Assembly (NCBI GenBank): GCA_036652055.1
Contig: JAVVWP010000023.1
Coordinates: forward strand, 1-27,413
Direction of reading: 5' to 3'
DNA: 27,413 bases
Origin: Fimenecus sp036652055
Lineage (GTDB): Bacteria > Bacillota > Clostridia > Oscillospirales > Acutalibacteraceae
Below, in pieces: positions 14,757-21,464 of this stretch. Position 1 is the first letter of the stretch, and every line of letters begins with the position of its first letter. The translations under genes and the position numbers were made by a program. The notes beneath the pieces were generated by a model that ran no database searches, was not told the DNA's origin, and worked only from the letters and a program-made list of their open reading frames with translations.

Positions 14757-15488
14757 ATGACGCCAGAATTAGCTGTACAATTTTCATATCTTTCACGATA
14801 TGTTTTAGCTGTGATTGCTTTAATTTTTTTGCTTCGCTGTGTATTTTCACTTTTTAGAAGCAGACCGAGGCGTGAAACTATGGCAACGCTTTTAAATCTT
14901 GCCGATGATAGTGAAATTGATATTTCAAACTGGGAAACCTCAATAGGCAGAAGTCGCTCTTGCGATATTTCTCTTAAATATGGAACTGTTTCTCGTTTCC
15001 ACGCTGTTTTAGCACTTAGAAAAGATGGCTGGTTTATTTTTGATACTGAGTCCAAAACGGGCGTATACTTAAATGGTGAAAAAATTACAGAATTTGCATC
15101 TGTGAGTGATGGCGATACGCTATCGTTTGGAAATTCTGTTATGAAATTCCAGTCTAACGGTTATGGCGAAAAAGCAGGAGAAGAACAAGAAGGAATTAAT
15201 GACTTTACAAATGCTACAAGGCTTGTTAATCTTGCCGATAAAAGTGCGTTTTACCTTAAAGGGCCGTGCCTTATAGGGCGTGACAGGCATTGTAATATCT
15301 GCCTTAATATGCCTGATATTTCTGAAAGCCATGCAAAGATTTTCCTCACTCGTGATGGCTGGATGCTTACCGACCTTAATTCGCAAAATGGCACGCTGAT
15401 AAATTCTGATAAAGTTTTTGGAACATTTCCTCTTTATGATGGTGATGTTATTACTGTTGGCAGATATAAATTTATGTTTAGAGAATGA
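14757..15488 (+). CDS. Membrane protein with two FHA domains
   Basis: A 243-residue protein: a membrane segment at about residues 12-33, then two forkhead-associated domains that bind phosphothreonine peptides. FHA1 shows GRSRSCDI (64-71) and VSRFHA (78-83), with TGVYLNG. FHA2 shows GRDRHCNI (174-181), ISESHA (188-193) and NSQNGTLIN (208-216). The key Arg, Ser and His are present in both; the Asn of the SxxH-N pattern is kept. AAGGAGG precedes the ATG. It is followed 15 bases later by a rodA-type gene and then, beyond the insertion, by a PBP, resembling the Actinobacterial fhaB-rodA-pbpA arrangement. It probably links a Ser/Thr kinase signal to cell-wall synthesis; no such kinase is in the window. 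Confidence 0.92.
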   Translation: MTPELAVQFSYLSRYVLAVIALIFLLRCVFSLFRSRPRRETMATLLNLADDSEIDISNWETSIGRSRSCDISLKYGTVSRFHAVLALRKDGWFIFDTESKTGVYLNGEKITEFASVSDGDTLSFGNSVMKFQSNGYGEKAGEEQEGINDFTNATRLVNLADKSAFYLKGPCLIGRDRHCNICLNMPDISESHAKIFLTRDGWMLTDLNSQNGTLINSDKVFGTFPLYDGDVITVGRYKFMFRE

Positions 15489-15503
15489 TGGGAGGAATGT
15501 ATT

Positions 15504-16790
15504 TTGAAAGAGCAAAAGACCAAGGTAAAAAATAACAATAAAATCAAAAAAAGAAAATACAGAAAACCCGTCAATTGGCTAATTCTTCTTTTTGGAATGA
15601 CGGTATTTCAAATAATTTGTGCAATCCAAATAATCACAAACGGTGGCGAAGATGTTCCGCTAAAAACAATACTTTTTGTATTTGGTGCTTATATCGTTGT
15701 TGAATGGGGATATTTCATTGTATTTGCAGGCATTCTAAGGCGAAAGAGCTTTGAAATTGAACTGATTGCATTCTTTCTGACGGGGATTGGTCTTTCAATT
15801 ACAACGAGTGTTTATCCTAAAAAGGCAATCACTCAGCTAATTGCTGTTTTGCTCGGAGTTGCAGTTTTCTGCGTTATGATTTGGATTTTAAGCGACACCC
15901 AAAGAGTTATGAAATTAAGAACGCCGATTGCTGTTCTTACAATAGTTGCACTTTTATTTACGCTTGTTTTTGCAAAAGAAATAAATGGAGCGAAAAACTG
16001 GATTTTCATTGGAGGATTTTCAATTCAGCCATCAGAAATAGCCAAAATCGGCTTTATCTTTGTTGGTGCGGCAACGCTTGAAAAACTGCAATCAACACGA
16101 AGCCTTACAAAATACATTGTATTTGCTGTTTCCTGTGTCGGCGTATTGTTTTTTATGAGGGATTTTGGAACAGCACTTATATTCTTCTTTACCTTTATCG
16201 TTATGGCGTTTCTGCGTTCGGGCGATATTAAAACAATATTTCTTGTTTGTGCATCGGCTCTCGTTGGCGGTGGATTTGTTTTAACCTTTAAGCCATATGT
16301 TATGAGGCGTTTTGCGTCTTATCGTCATATTTGGGAATTTGCAAATGAACAGGGCTATCAACAGGTTCGGCTTTTGATTTATTCAGTAAGCGGTGGGCTT
16401 TTTGGGCTGGGGCTTGGCAACGGTCATTTGCGTGATGTTTTTGCCGCAACAGAGGATCTTGCGTTTGGAATGATTTGTGAAGAACTTGGAATTATAGTTG
16501 CATTCGCAGTTCTTTTGACATATGTTGCATTGCTTGTTTACAGCATTCGATATTCAGTAGCGGCACGCAGTAGTTTTTATTCAATTGCTGCCCTTGCTGC
16601 TTCATCAATGATTTTGTTTCAAGCGGCACTTCATGTGTTTGGAGTTACCGACATTTTGCCTTGGACAGGCGTTACTTTACCATTTATAAGCCGTGGCGGT
16701 TCAAGCATAATGTGCTGTTGGGGACTTGCCGCATTCATTAAAGCGATAGATGTTAAAACTTATCGTAAATATGACAAGATAGCAAAATAA
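15504..16790 (+). CDS. SEDS peptidoglycan glycosyltransferase (RodA/FtsW/SpoVE family)
   Basis: Polymerises lipid II into glycan strands at the membrane, with a class B PBP as partner. The 428-residue protein has a basic cytosolic N-terminus and about ten membrane helices. Family motifs: NGAKNWIFIGGFSIQPSEIAKI in two parts around 161-182, catalytic Asp220 in MRDFGTAL, and LPFISRGGSSIM near the C-terminus. The start is TTG at 15504, with GGAGG eight bases upstream; no in-frame ATG fits. RodA and FtsW cannot be separated with certainty, but pairing with a PbpA-like PBP favours RodA. Its TAA stop is part of the left copy of the 21-bp repeat that begins the restriction cassette. Confidence 0.95.
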   Translation: MKEQKTKVKNNNKIKKRKYRKPVNWLILLFGMTVFQIICAIQIITNGGEDVPLKTILFVFGAYIVVEWGYFIVFAGILRRKSFEIELIAFFLTGIGLSITTSVYPKKAITQLIAVLLGVAVFCVMIWILSDTQRVMKLRTPIAVLTIVALLFTLVFAKEINGAKNWIFIGGFSIQPSEIAKIGFIFVGAATLEKLQSTRSLTKYIVFAVSCVGVLFFMRDFGTALIFFFTFIVMAFLRSGDIKTIFLVCASALVGGGFVLTFKPYVMRRFASYRHIWEFANEQGYQQVRLLIYSVSGGLFGLGLGNGHLRDVFAATEDLAFGMICEELGIIVAFAVLLTYVALLVYSIRYSVAARSSFYSIAALAASSMILFQAALHVFGVTDILPWTGVTLPFISRGGSSIMCCWGLAAFIKAIDVKTYRKYDKIAK

Positions 16791-16809
16791 GGAGGGCATA
16801 AAATGAAAA
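16789..16809 (+). repeat. Left copy of 21-bp direct repeat flanking the R-M cassette
   Basis: The unit is AAGGAGGGCATAAAATGAAA plus one further A. This copy contains the last two bases of the rodA-type stop codon, the ribosome binding site AGGAGGG and the first codons (ATG AAA) of the endonuclease gene. An identical copy lies at 18680-18700. Confidence 0.9.
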
Positions 16810-17654
16810 ATATTATTAATGCAATTATGAATTTGGTGAACAATCCTATAACTAAATTAACCTTATATTATCAAGGGAGAAATCGTGCTAATAATGCAGG
16901 TGATGCACTTGAGGAATATATTAAGGATTTGTTTGCAAACACTTTTGAAATGGATGAAACTCAGCGACTTGAACAAATAAGCAAGACATTTAGTTATTTA
17001 GGCAACAGTAGTAATCCGCCTGATGCAATGATTTTTGGTGGAGATGCAATTGAAGTAAAAAAGATAGAAACAAAGAATGCGACATTAGCATTAAATAGTA
17101 GCTATCCAAAACAAAAATTATTTCATAACAGTAAAATGATTAGTAAAGGCTGTATGAATGCTGAAAATGGTGAATGGGTTGAGAAAGATATGATTTATGC
17201 TGTTGGTATTGTCAACAGTAAAGATGTTCTTTGCCATTTATGCATGGTATATGGTTTAGATTATTGTGCTGAAAGTGAAGTATATAGTCGAATTAAATCA
17301 ACAATAAAAAATGGAGTTGAAGCTATAGAAGGGGTCGATTTTACTGATAGTAAGGAATTAGGACATATAAATAAAGTTGACCCACTTGGAGTTACATATA
17401 TGAGGGTAAGAGGTATGTGGGGAATTGAAAATCCATGGAAAGTATTTAGTTATGTTTATGAGCGTGATTATAATAAATCATTCGATTTTATGTGTATTAT
17501 TAATGAAGATAAATGGAATAGTTTTTCTAACACAAATGACTTGTTGAGTTTAGCTCAAAAGATAGAGGCGTTAGTTATATCTGATGTGAGAGTTAAAAAT
17601 CCTGACAATCCAGCTAAGCTTAAAAATGCAAAGCTTATTCAATTTTCAATTTAA
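16803..17654 (+). CDS. NgoPII-family type II restriction endonuclease (predicted GGCC)
   Basis: A 283-residue cytosolic nuclease expected to cut unmethylated GGCC. It resembles NgoPII as I remember that family: NIINAIMNLVNNPITKL at the start, YYQGRNRANNAGDALEEYIKDLF in the first quarter, and MRVRGMWGIENPWKVF near residue 200. A PD-(D/E)XK site is visible: PPD (Asp74) followed by AIEVKK (Glu84, Lys86). It is intact. Its ribosome binding site and first two codons are the left copy of the 21-bp repeat. It precedes its methyltransferase by 11 bases and is visibly more AT-rich than the cell-wall genes either side, which supports horizontal gain. The GGCC specificity is inferred from family and from the M.HaeIII-like partner. 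Confidence 0.9.
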   Translation: MKNIINAIMNLVNNPITKLTLYYQGRNRANNAGDALEEYIKDLFANTFEMDETQRLEQISKTFSYLGNSSNPPDAMIFGGDAIEVKKIETKNATLALNSSYPKQKLFHNSKMISKGCMNAENGEWVEKDMIYAVGIVNSKDVLCHLCMVYGLDYCAESEVYSRIKSTIKNGVEAIEGVDFTDSKELGHINKVDPLGVTYMRVRGMWGIENPWKVFSYVYERDYNKSFDFMCIINEDKWNSFSNTNDLLSLAQKIEALVISDVRVKNPDNPAKLKNAKLIQFSI

Positions 17655-17665
17655 GGAGATACAAA

Positions 17666-18679
17666 ATGAATATACTAAGTTTGTTCTCTGGAGCTGGCGG
17701 TCTTGATTTAGGATTTGAAAAAGCTGGCTTCAATATTGCAATGGCAAATGAATTTGACCCATCAATTTGGGAAACTTATGAAAAAAACCATTCCGCACGG
17801 CTAATAAAAGGCGATATAAGAGATATAAAAGATTCTGATTTTTCAGAAAATATTGAAGGAATTATTGGCGGACCACCATGTCAGAGTTGGAGCGAAGCAG
17901 GTGCAAATAGAGGTATTAATGATTCAAGGGGAAAATTGTTTTATGATTATATTCGTATATTAAAATGCAAACAACCAAAGTTTTTTTTGGCTGAAAATGT
18001 AGCTGGCATGTTGTCTGGTCAGCACTCAAATGCTGTTTCTAATATTGTTGCTATGTTTGAAGAATGTGGATATAATGTTACGATTAATTTGGTTAATGCC
18101 TCAGATTATGGCGTTCCTCAAGATCGAAAAAGAGTTTTTTATATTGGGTTTAGAAAAGACTTGAATATTAAATTTGTATTTCCTAAACCAATAACCCCGG
18201 ATACAAGTAGTAAACTGACTTTTTATGAAGCGATAGGTGACTTACAAGATACGGCAATTCCTGCGTTGCCTAAAAATAAGACAAATGGAAAACTTCCAAT
18301 ACTAAATCATGAGTATTTTACGGGTGCATATTCTACAATTTACATGAGCAGAAATAGGGTTAGAGGATGGAATGAACAAGCTTTTACTGTACAGGCAAGT
18401 GGGCGACAGTGTCAGCTACATCCGCAGGCACCGAAGATGCTATTTGTTGAAAAAAACAAACGAATTTTTGTCCCAGGAAAAGAGAGTTTATATCGTAGGC
18501 TTACCGTTAGAGAGTGTGCAAGAGTACAAGGATTTCCAGATGATTTTGAATTCTTATATACTGATGTAAACAATGGATATAAGATGATAGGTAACGCAGT
18601 ACCAACAAATTTAGCCTATTGCATTGCAAAATCAATTAAAGCACATTTGTGCGAAAAGCAACTAAAAAATGTTGTTTAA
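17666..18679 (+). CDS. DNA (cytosine-5) methyltransferase, M.HaeIII/M.NgoPII-like (predicted GGCC)
   Basis: Protects the host by 5-methylating the inner cytosine of GGCC. The 337-residue protein has the ordered C5-MTase motifs: I LSLFSGAGGLDLGFEKAG, IV GGPPCQSWSE with catalytic Cys72, VI AENV (Glu110), VIII QDRKRVFYIGF (152-162), IX RRLTVRECARVQGFP, X GNAVPTNLAY. The target-recognition segment (MSRNRVRGWNEQAFTVQ, then GRQCQLHP) is very close to M.HaeIII as I recall it. AAGGAG lies 8 bases before the ATG. Stop codon and right repeat copy are adjacent, so the pbp gene follows by 14 bases. There is no controller (C) gene or Vsr nuclease. Confidence 0.96.
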   Translation: MNILSLFSGAGGLDLGFEKAGFNIAMANEFDPSIWETYEKNHSARLIKGDIRDIKDSDFSENIEGIIGGPPCQSWSEAGANRGINDSRGKLFYDYIRILKCKQPKFFLAENVAGMLSGQHSNAVSNIVAMFEECGYNVTINLVNASDYGVPQDRKRVFYIGFRKDLNIKFVFPKPITPDTSSKLTFYEAIGDLQDTAIPALPKNKTNGKLPILNHEYFTGAYSTIYMSRNRVRGWNEQAFTVQASGRQCQLHPQAPKMLFVEKNKRIFVPGKESLYRRLTVRECARVQGFPDDFEFLYTDVNNGYKMIGNAVPTNLAYCIAKSIKAHLCEKQLKNVV

Positions 18680-18700
18680 AAGGAGGGCATAAAATGAAAA
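18680..18700 (+). repeat. Right copy of 21-bp direct repeat flanking the R-M cassette
   Basis: Identical to 16789-16809. This copy begins directly after the methyltransferase stop and provides the ribosome binding site and ATG-AAA start of the pbp gene (ATG at 18694). Confidence 0.9.
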
Positions 18701-20100
18701 CACTATCTCGCAGGGCACTTCTTTTATATGCCTTTGTGTTAGCCTTTTTAGTTGGATTTTCATATCTTTTCTTCACCTTTTACACTAATTCCGATTCGTG
18801 GGCGATGAAAAGAGCAAACCGACATCTTTATACAGGAAGCACGCTAACAACAGCAGGAACAATCAAAGATGAAAAAGGCGTTTCGCTTGCTGAAACTATT
18901 GATGGAAAGCGAGTTTTTAATAAAGATAAAACCATTAGAATGGCAACACTTCATACGGTTGGCGACTCAGAAGGTTATATTTCAACTGGCATTCATACTT
19001 CTTATAAAGACGCTCTTACAGGTTATAATTTTGTTGATGGAGTTTATGACCTTAAAAAATATGGAAAAGGAAGTAGTATAACTCTTTCAATTAATGCAGA
19101 GCTGTGTGCAACTGCATATTCGGCACTCGGCAAAAACAAGGGAACAGTAGGTGTCTATAATTATAAAACTGGTCAGCTTTTATGCGTTACCTCAAATCCA
19201 TCATTTGACATTCAAAACAAGCCTGTTCAAAATATAAATAATGATAAAACAGGGGAGTATGAAGGCGTTTACTTAAATCGTTTTTTCTCAGGAGTATATA
19301 CACCAGGCTCGACATTTAAAATAATAACTGCCGCTTGTGCAATCGAAAATATACCTGATATTTATGAAAAGACTTATACCTGTACAGGCGAATATAAGCT
19401 TGATGGTAGTTCGGTTAAATGTTTAGGAGTTCATGGCAAAGTAGGTCTTGAAAAGGCTCTTAATGTTTCTTGCAACAGTGCTTTTGGTCAAATTGCAGTG
19501 GAATTAGGTGCAGAAAAGCTTATGGCGACGGCGACAAGAATAGGATTTAACGCTCCACATAAGGTTGACAATATTGACCTTTCAAAAAGCAGCATTGATT
19601 TAATAGGAAAGCCAAATCTTGATGTTGCGTGGGCAGGAATAGGTCAGCTAACAACAAGGCTTAATCCTTGCCATATGCTAACAATTGTGGGTGCAATCGC
19701 AAATGGAGGCACTTCGCCAAACCCTTATTTAATAAATACAATAACATCGCCAGCAGGCAAAGAAACATATAAGTCAAAAACAGTTATGGGAGCAGAAATG
19801 TTCAAAGGTGATGTTGCGAAAAAAGTTTCAGAGCTTATGCGGTCAAATGTTAAAAATTATTATGGAGAAAGCAAATTCCCTAATCTAAAAATGTGTGGAA
19901 AAACAGGCACAGCAGAGGTTAGCTCGGAAAAGGGAGGAAAAGCTCCGCACGCTTGGTTTGTTGGATTTTCACAGCGTGAGGATTTACCGCTTGCAATTGT
20001 TGTAATTGCAGAAAATGGTGGCTTTGGCAATTCAACATCAGTCCCGATTGCGAATAAAGTAATGCAAAAGGCACTTTCACTTTATGGAAAAGACAAATAA
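18694..20100 (+). CDS. Class B penicillin-binding protein (PbpA-like transpeptidase)
   Basis: Cross-links peptidoglycan outside the membrane, anchored by one N-terminal helix (about residues 8-30). The 468-residue protein has a short N-terminal dimerisation region and a transpeptidase domain with active-site Ser206 in PGSTFK, SCN (259-261), and KTG (403-405). There is no PASTA domain. It resembles the Actinobacterial PbpA and short class B PBPs. The ATG at 18694 follows AGGAGGG in the right 21-bp repeat; a longer in-frame ORF starting inside the methyltransferase gene is not credible. Its natural partner is the rodA-type gene, now 1.9 kb upstream because of the R-M cassette. If there is no promoter within the cassette, its expression depends on read-through of the R-M genes. 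Confidence 0.94.
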   Translation: MKTLSRRALLLYAFVLAFLVGFSYLFFTFYTNSDSWAMKRANRHLYTGSTLTTAGTIKDEKGVSLAETIDGKRVFNKDKTIRMATLHTVGDSEGYISTGIHTSYKDALTGYNFVDGVYDLKKYGKGSSITLSINAELCATAYSALGKNKGTVGVYNYKTGQLLCVTSNPSFDIQNKPVQNINNDKTGEYEGVYLNRFFSGVYTPGSTFKIITAACAIENIPDIYEKTYTCTGEYKLDGSSVKCLGVHGKVGLEKALNVSCNSAFGQIAVELGAEKLMATATRIGFNAPHKVDNIDLSKSSIDLIGKPNLDVAWAGIGQLTTRLNPCHMLTIVGAIANGGTSPNPYLINTITSPAGKETYKSKTVMGAEMFKGDVAKKVSELMRSNVKNYYGESKFPNLKMCGKTGTAEVSSEKGGKAPHAWFVGFSQREDLPLAIVVIAENGGFGNSTSVPIANKVMQKALSLYGKDK

Positions 20101-20128
20101 TAAACAAAAAGCAGCTTTAAAAAAATAA

Positions 20129-20287
20129 AGCAACTCACAAATTTCACACAGCAGTTTTATAAATGCGAAAGAAGATATTGTAGACACTTTTGACGCCAAT
20201 ACGGGAGTAGCTATGAATACAAACCGTTTTTTGATACACTATGGCAAAAATGGTACTCAGATAGTTTCATCAGAAAGGAATAAATAA
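20129..20287 (+). pseudogene. Start-less C-terminal coding tail, possible toxin tip remnant
   Basis: After a TAA at 20126 the frame is open for 52 codons with no start near its beginning. It reads ISHSSFINAKEDIVDTFD, then NTGVAMNTNRFLIHYGKNG and TQIVSSERNK before TAA. An internal ATG would give only 24 residues. The IHYGKNGTQIV pattern recalls the end of some polymorphic-toxin domains with an IHYSKxGxHIVP-like tail, from memory only. The stop is one base before the next gene, the spacing usual for toxin and immunity genes. I infer a broken or displaced C-terminal module. Confidence 0.4.
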
Positions 20288-20288
20288 A

Positions 20289-20471
20289 ATGAAGCTTTGG
20301 GAATTCAGTGGCAAGCAAGTAAAAATCACTTGTATTACTGGTGAGGTTTTCGTCGGTATTGCTTATGACTATACACCACCGCAAGACAATGAACCCGAGA
20401 TAGCGAGTATTTCGGTCGGTGATTATGAAATATATGAAAATGAGATAAAGAGCATTGAATTAACAGCTTAA
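20289..20471 (+). CDS. Small Sm-like protein, unknown function (candidate immunity protein)
   Basis: A 60-residue protein. Hydrophobic/polar alternation in FSGKQVKITCITGEVFVGIAY, followed by a DYTPPQDNEPE loop and YEIYENEIKSIEL, looks like a five-strand Sm/LSM barrel. AAAGGA nine bases before the ATG lies inside the upstream tail. Small Sm-like genes of this kind occur beside toxin genes in Firmicutes, as far as I recall. Immunity function is inference from position; an RNA- or chaperone-related role is also possible. Confidence 0.6.
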   Translation: MKLWEFSGKQVKITCITGEVFVGIAYDYTPPQDNEPEIASISVGDYEIYENEIKSIELTA

Positions 20472-20569
20472 CACATAAAAAAGTAACCTCAAAATATAAT
20501 GACTTTGATGTTCACTGGTATGAATATAAAGGTATGCAACACGAAAACAAATTGAAAGGAGCGAATAGT
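20472..20569 (+). pseudogene. Second start-less coding tail
   Basis: In frame with the next gene, the sequence from 20459 is open and reads THKKVTSKYNDFDVHWYEYK then GMQHENKLKGANS without an early start codon or ribosome binding site. It looks like the end of a protein that has lost the rest, now merging in frame with the small gene at 20570. The composition (HWYEYKG) looks coding rather than random. This is a weak call. Confidence 0.3.
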
Positions 20570-20791
20570 ATGCCAACACTTACACAAACAGATAAAGATT
20601 TCATTAATAAAAATTTGCCAAAAGACCTTGCCGAAAAGATATTCAATGCAAAAGAAGTTAATGATATATTAAGCGTGTTGAATTTTTGGCTAAATCGTAA
20701 CGGCGATTGTTGGGCTTCAAACGGTGAAGATTATAACGATTTAGGTAGGGAAACTCAAAGAGTTTATGACAACATTTATCTTAATGGATAA
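20570..20791 (+). CDS. Small acidic protein of unknown function (candidate immunity protein)
   Basis: A 73-residue protein starting MPTLTQTDKDFINKNLPKDL, with AAAGGAG eight bases upstream of the chosen ATG at 20570; an in-frame ATG at 20534 lacks a ribosome binding site. It is mostly helical in appearance (LAEKIFNAKEVNDILSVLNFWL) and ends in WASNGEDYNDLGRETQRVYDN. I do not recognise the family. It has no signal peptide or membrane segment. Position after a coding tail mirrors the Sm-like gene upstream. Confidence 0.6.
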   Translation: MPTLTQTDKDFINKNLPKDLAEKIFNAKEVNDILSVLNFWLNRNGDCWASNGEDYNDLGRETQRVYDNIYLNG

Positions 20792-20802
20792 GAGGTAACT
20801 AT

Positions 20803-20859
20803 ATGGACAACTTTAAATCGATATATAAAAGCTGTTCAGATATTGCAAATATTTTTTAA
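20803..20859 (+). pseudogene. 18-codon ORF, possible truncated gene start
   Basis: AGAGGT precedes an ATG at 20803 that opens MDNFKSIYKSCSDIANIF and stops at 20857. The spacing and ribosome binding site look real, and it follows the small gene by 11 bases. It may be the surviving start of a deleted gene. It is too short to judge further. Confidence 0.25.
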
Positions 20860-20880
20860 TTATTTCAAACATTGTAGGAT

Positions 20881-20909
20881 TGCACAAAAATATAATTTAC
20901 ATTTGTGCA
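20881..20909. repeat. Inverted repeat, 8-bp arms
   Basis: TGCACAAA (20881-20888) and TTTGTGCA (20902-20909), spacer 13 bases. No T-run follows, so it is not an obvious terminator. Confidence 0.55.
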
Positions 20910-20934
20910 TAATAATAATAGTTTTAGCTTGTTT

Positions 20935-20956
20935 TTGACTTGCATCTTGACTTGCA
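20935..20956 (+). repeat. Short direct repeat TTGACTTGCA x2
   Basis: Two exact 10-base copies at 20935-20944 and 20947-20956, period 12. A second small direct repeat, ATTAGGTA, follows within the next 50 bases. The whole stretch 20860-21021 has no gene. Confidence 0.55.
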
Positions 20957-21021
20957 CTTTTTAATTACTATTAGGTATTATTGAGTAATATTAGGTAGTT
21001 TTAAAAATTGATTTAAAAATA

Positions 21022-21067
21022 AAAAAGTCCCCTCAATCCTTATAAACCAAGGGTTGAGGGGATTTTT
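21022..21067. terminator. Bidirectional terminator between the small genes and ssrA
   Basis: CCCCTCAA pairs with TTGAGGGG, extended inside by CC/GG, with A-run on the left and GATTTTT on the right, so it works on either strand. On the minus strand it ends ssrA transcripts with ACTTTTTT. A second hairpin GCGTTT/AAACGC (21068-21088) lies between it and ssrA. Confidence 0.85.
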
Positions 21068-21093
21068 GCGTTTATTTAATTAAAACGCATTTT

Positions 21094-21445
21094 TGGTGGA
21101 GATGGCGGTAGTCGAAACCGCGTCCGAAAATTCATTCCCATAACTTTCTACGAGCGTAGTTAATAATTTAAATTTCCCTCGCCTAAACGCCTATTAACAG
21201 GCTTAAAGGTTTGGTAGTCTTGTTGTTCACGACAGGCTACAAGGCAATCACCCGTTCGCGTTCACCACTAAATGATGCTCCACTCTAAGCCGTGGTATTC
21301 TTAAAGGGAACAGCTGCTTTAATTAAGCAGCGAGTAAAGTTTTATTATTGTCGTTTATTATTATAAACTTGTGGTTTTTAAAGTAGGCCCACGCTACTGC
21401 CCGCTTATCATGGTTCAAAATCCCCGTCGAAATCCTTTCATCCCC
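21094..21445 (-). ncRNA. ssrA: Transfer-messenger RNA (tmRNA)
   Basis: Rescues stalled ribosomes with SmpB. The minus strand begins GGGGATGAAAGGATTTCGACGG and ends TCGACTACCGCCATCTCCACCA in shortened form, giving a seven-pair acceptor stem GGGGAUG/CAUCUCC with a G3-U70 pair, the alanine identity element, and an encoded CCA. The tag frame (21355-21323) reads NDNNKTLLAA then TAA, inside a GCTGCT/AGCAGC hairpin. The triplet just before, ATA at 21358-21356, sits where most tmRNAs have an Ala or Gly resume codon. It lies 20 bases after smpB, so the two act and probably are made together. Confidence 0.96.
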
Positions 21446-21464
21446 ATATATAAATTGATATTGC

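Larger units (their letters stand above)
16789..18700 (+). mobile_element. Restriction-modification cassette inserted between rodA-type and pbp genes
   Basis: Two genes of a type II R-M system interrupt a conserved FHA-rodA-pbp operon. Exact 21-bp direct repeats mark both ends (16789-16809 and 18680-18700). Deleting one copy with the interior would leave the rodA stop, RBS and pbp ATG in a normal 12-base intergenic junction. No transposase or recombinase is inside. The interior is more AT-rich than its surroundings by eye. The mechanism of insertion is unknown. Confidence 0.7.

Noticed and set aside
16803..18679. GGCC depletion as a mark of long residence of the R-M system
   Set aside because: About fifteen GGCC sites are visible in the window (for example near 1707, 2580, 9263, 13488, 24488). 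Methylation would protect them, and without a proper count against a composition model no depletion can be claimed.
21094..21120. att site copy of the ssrA 3' end in the relic region
   Set aside because: I found no second copy of the ssrA 3' end between 20101 and 21093.
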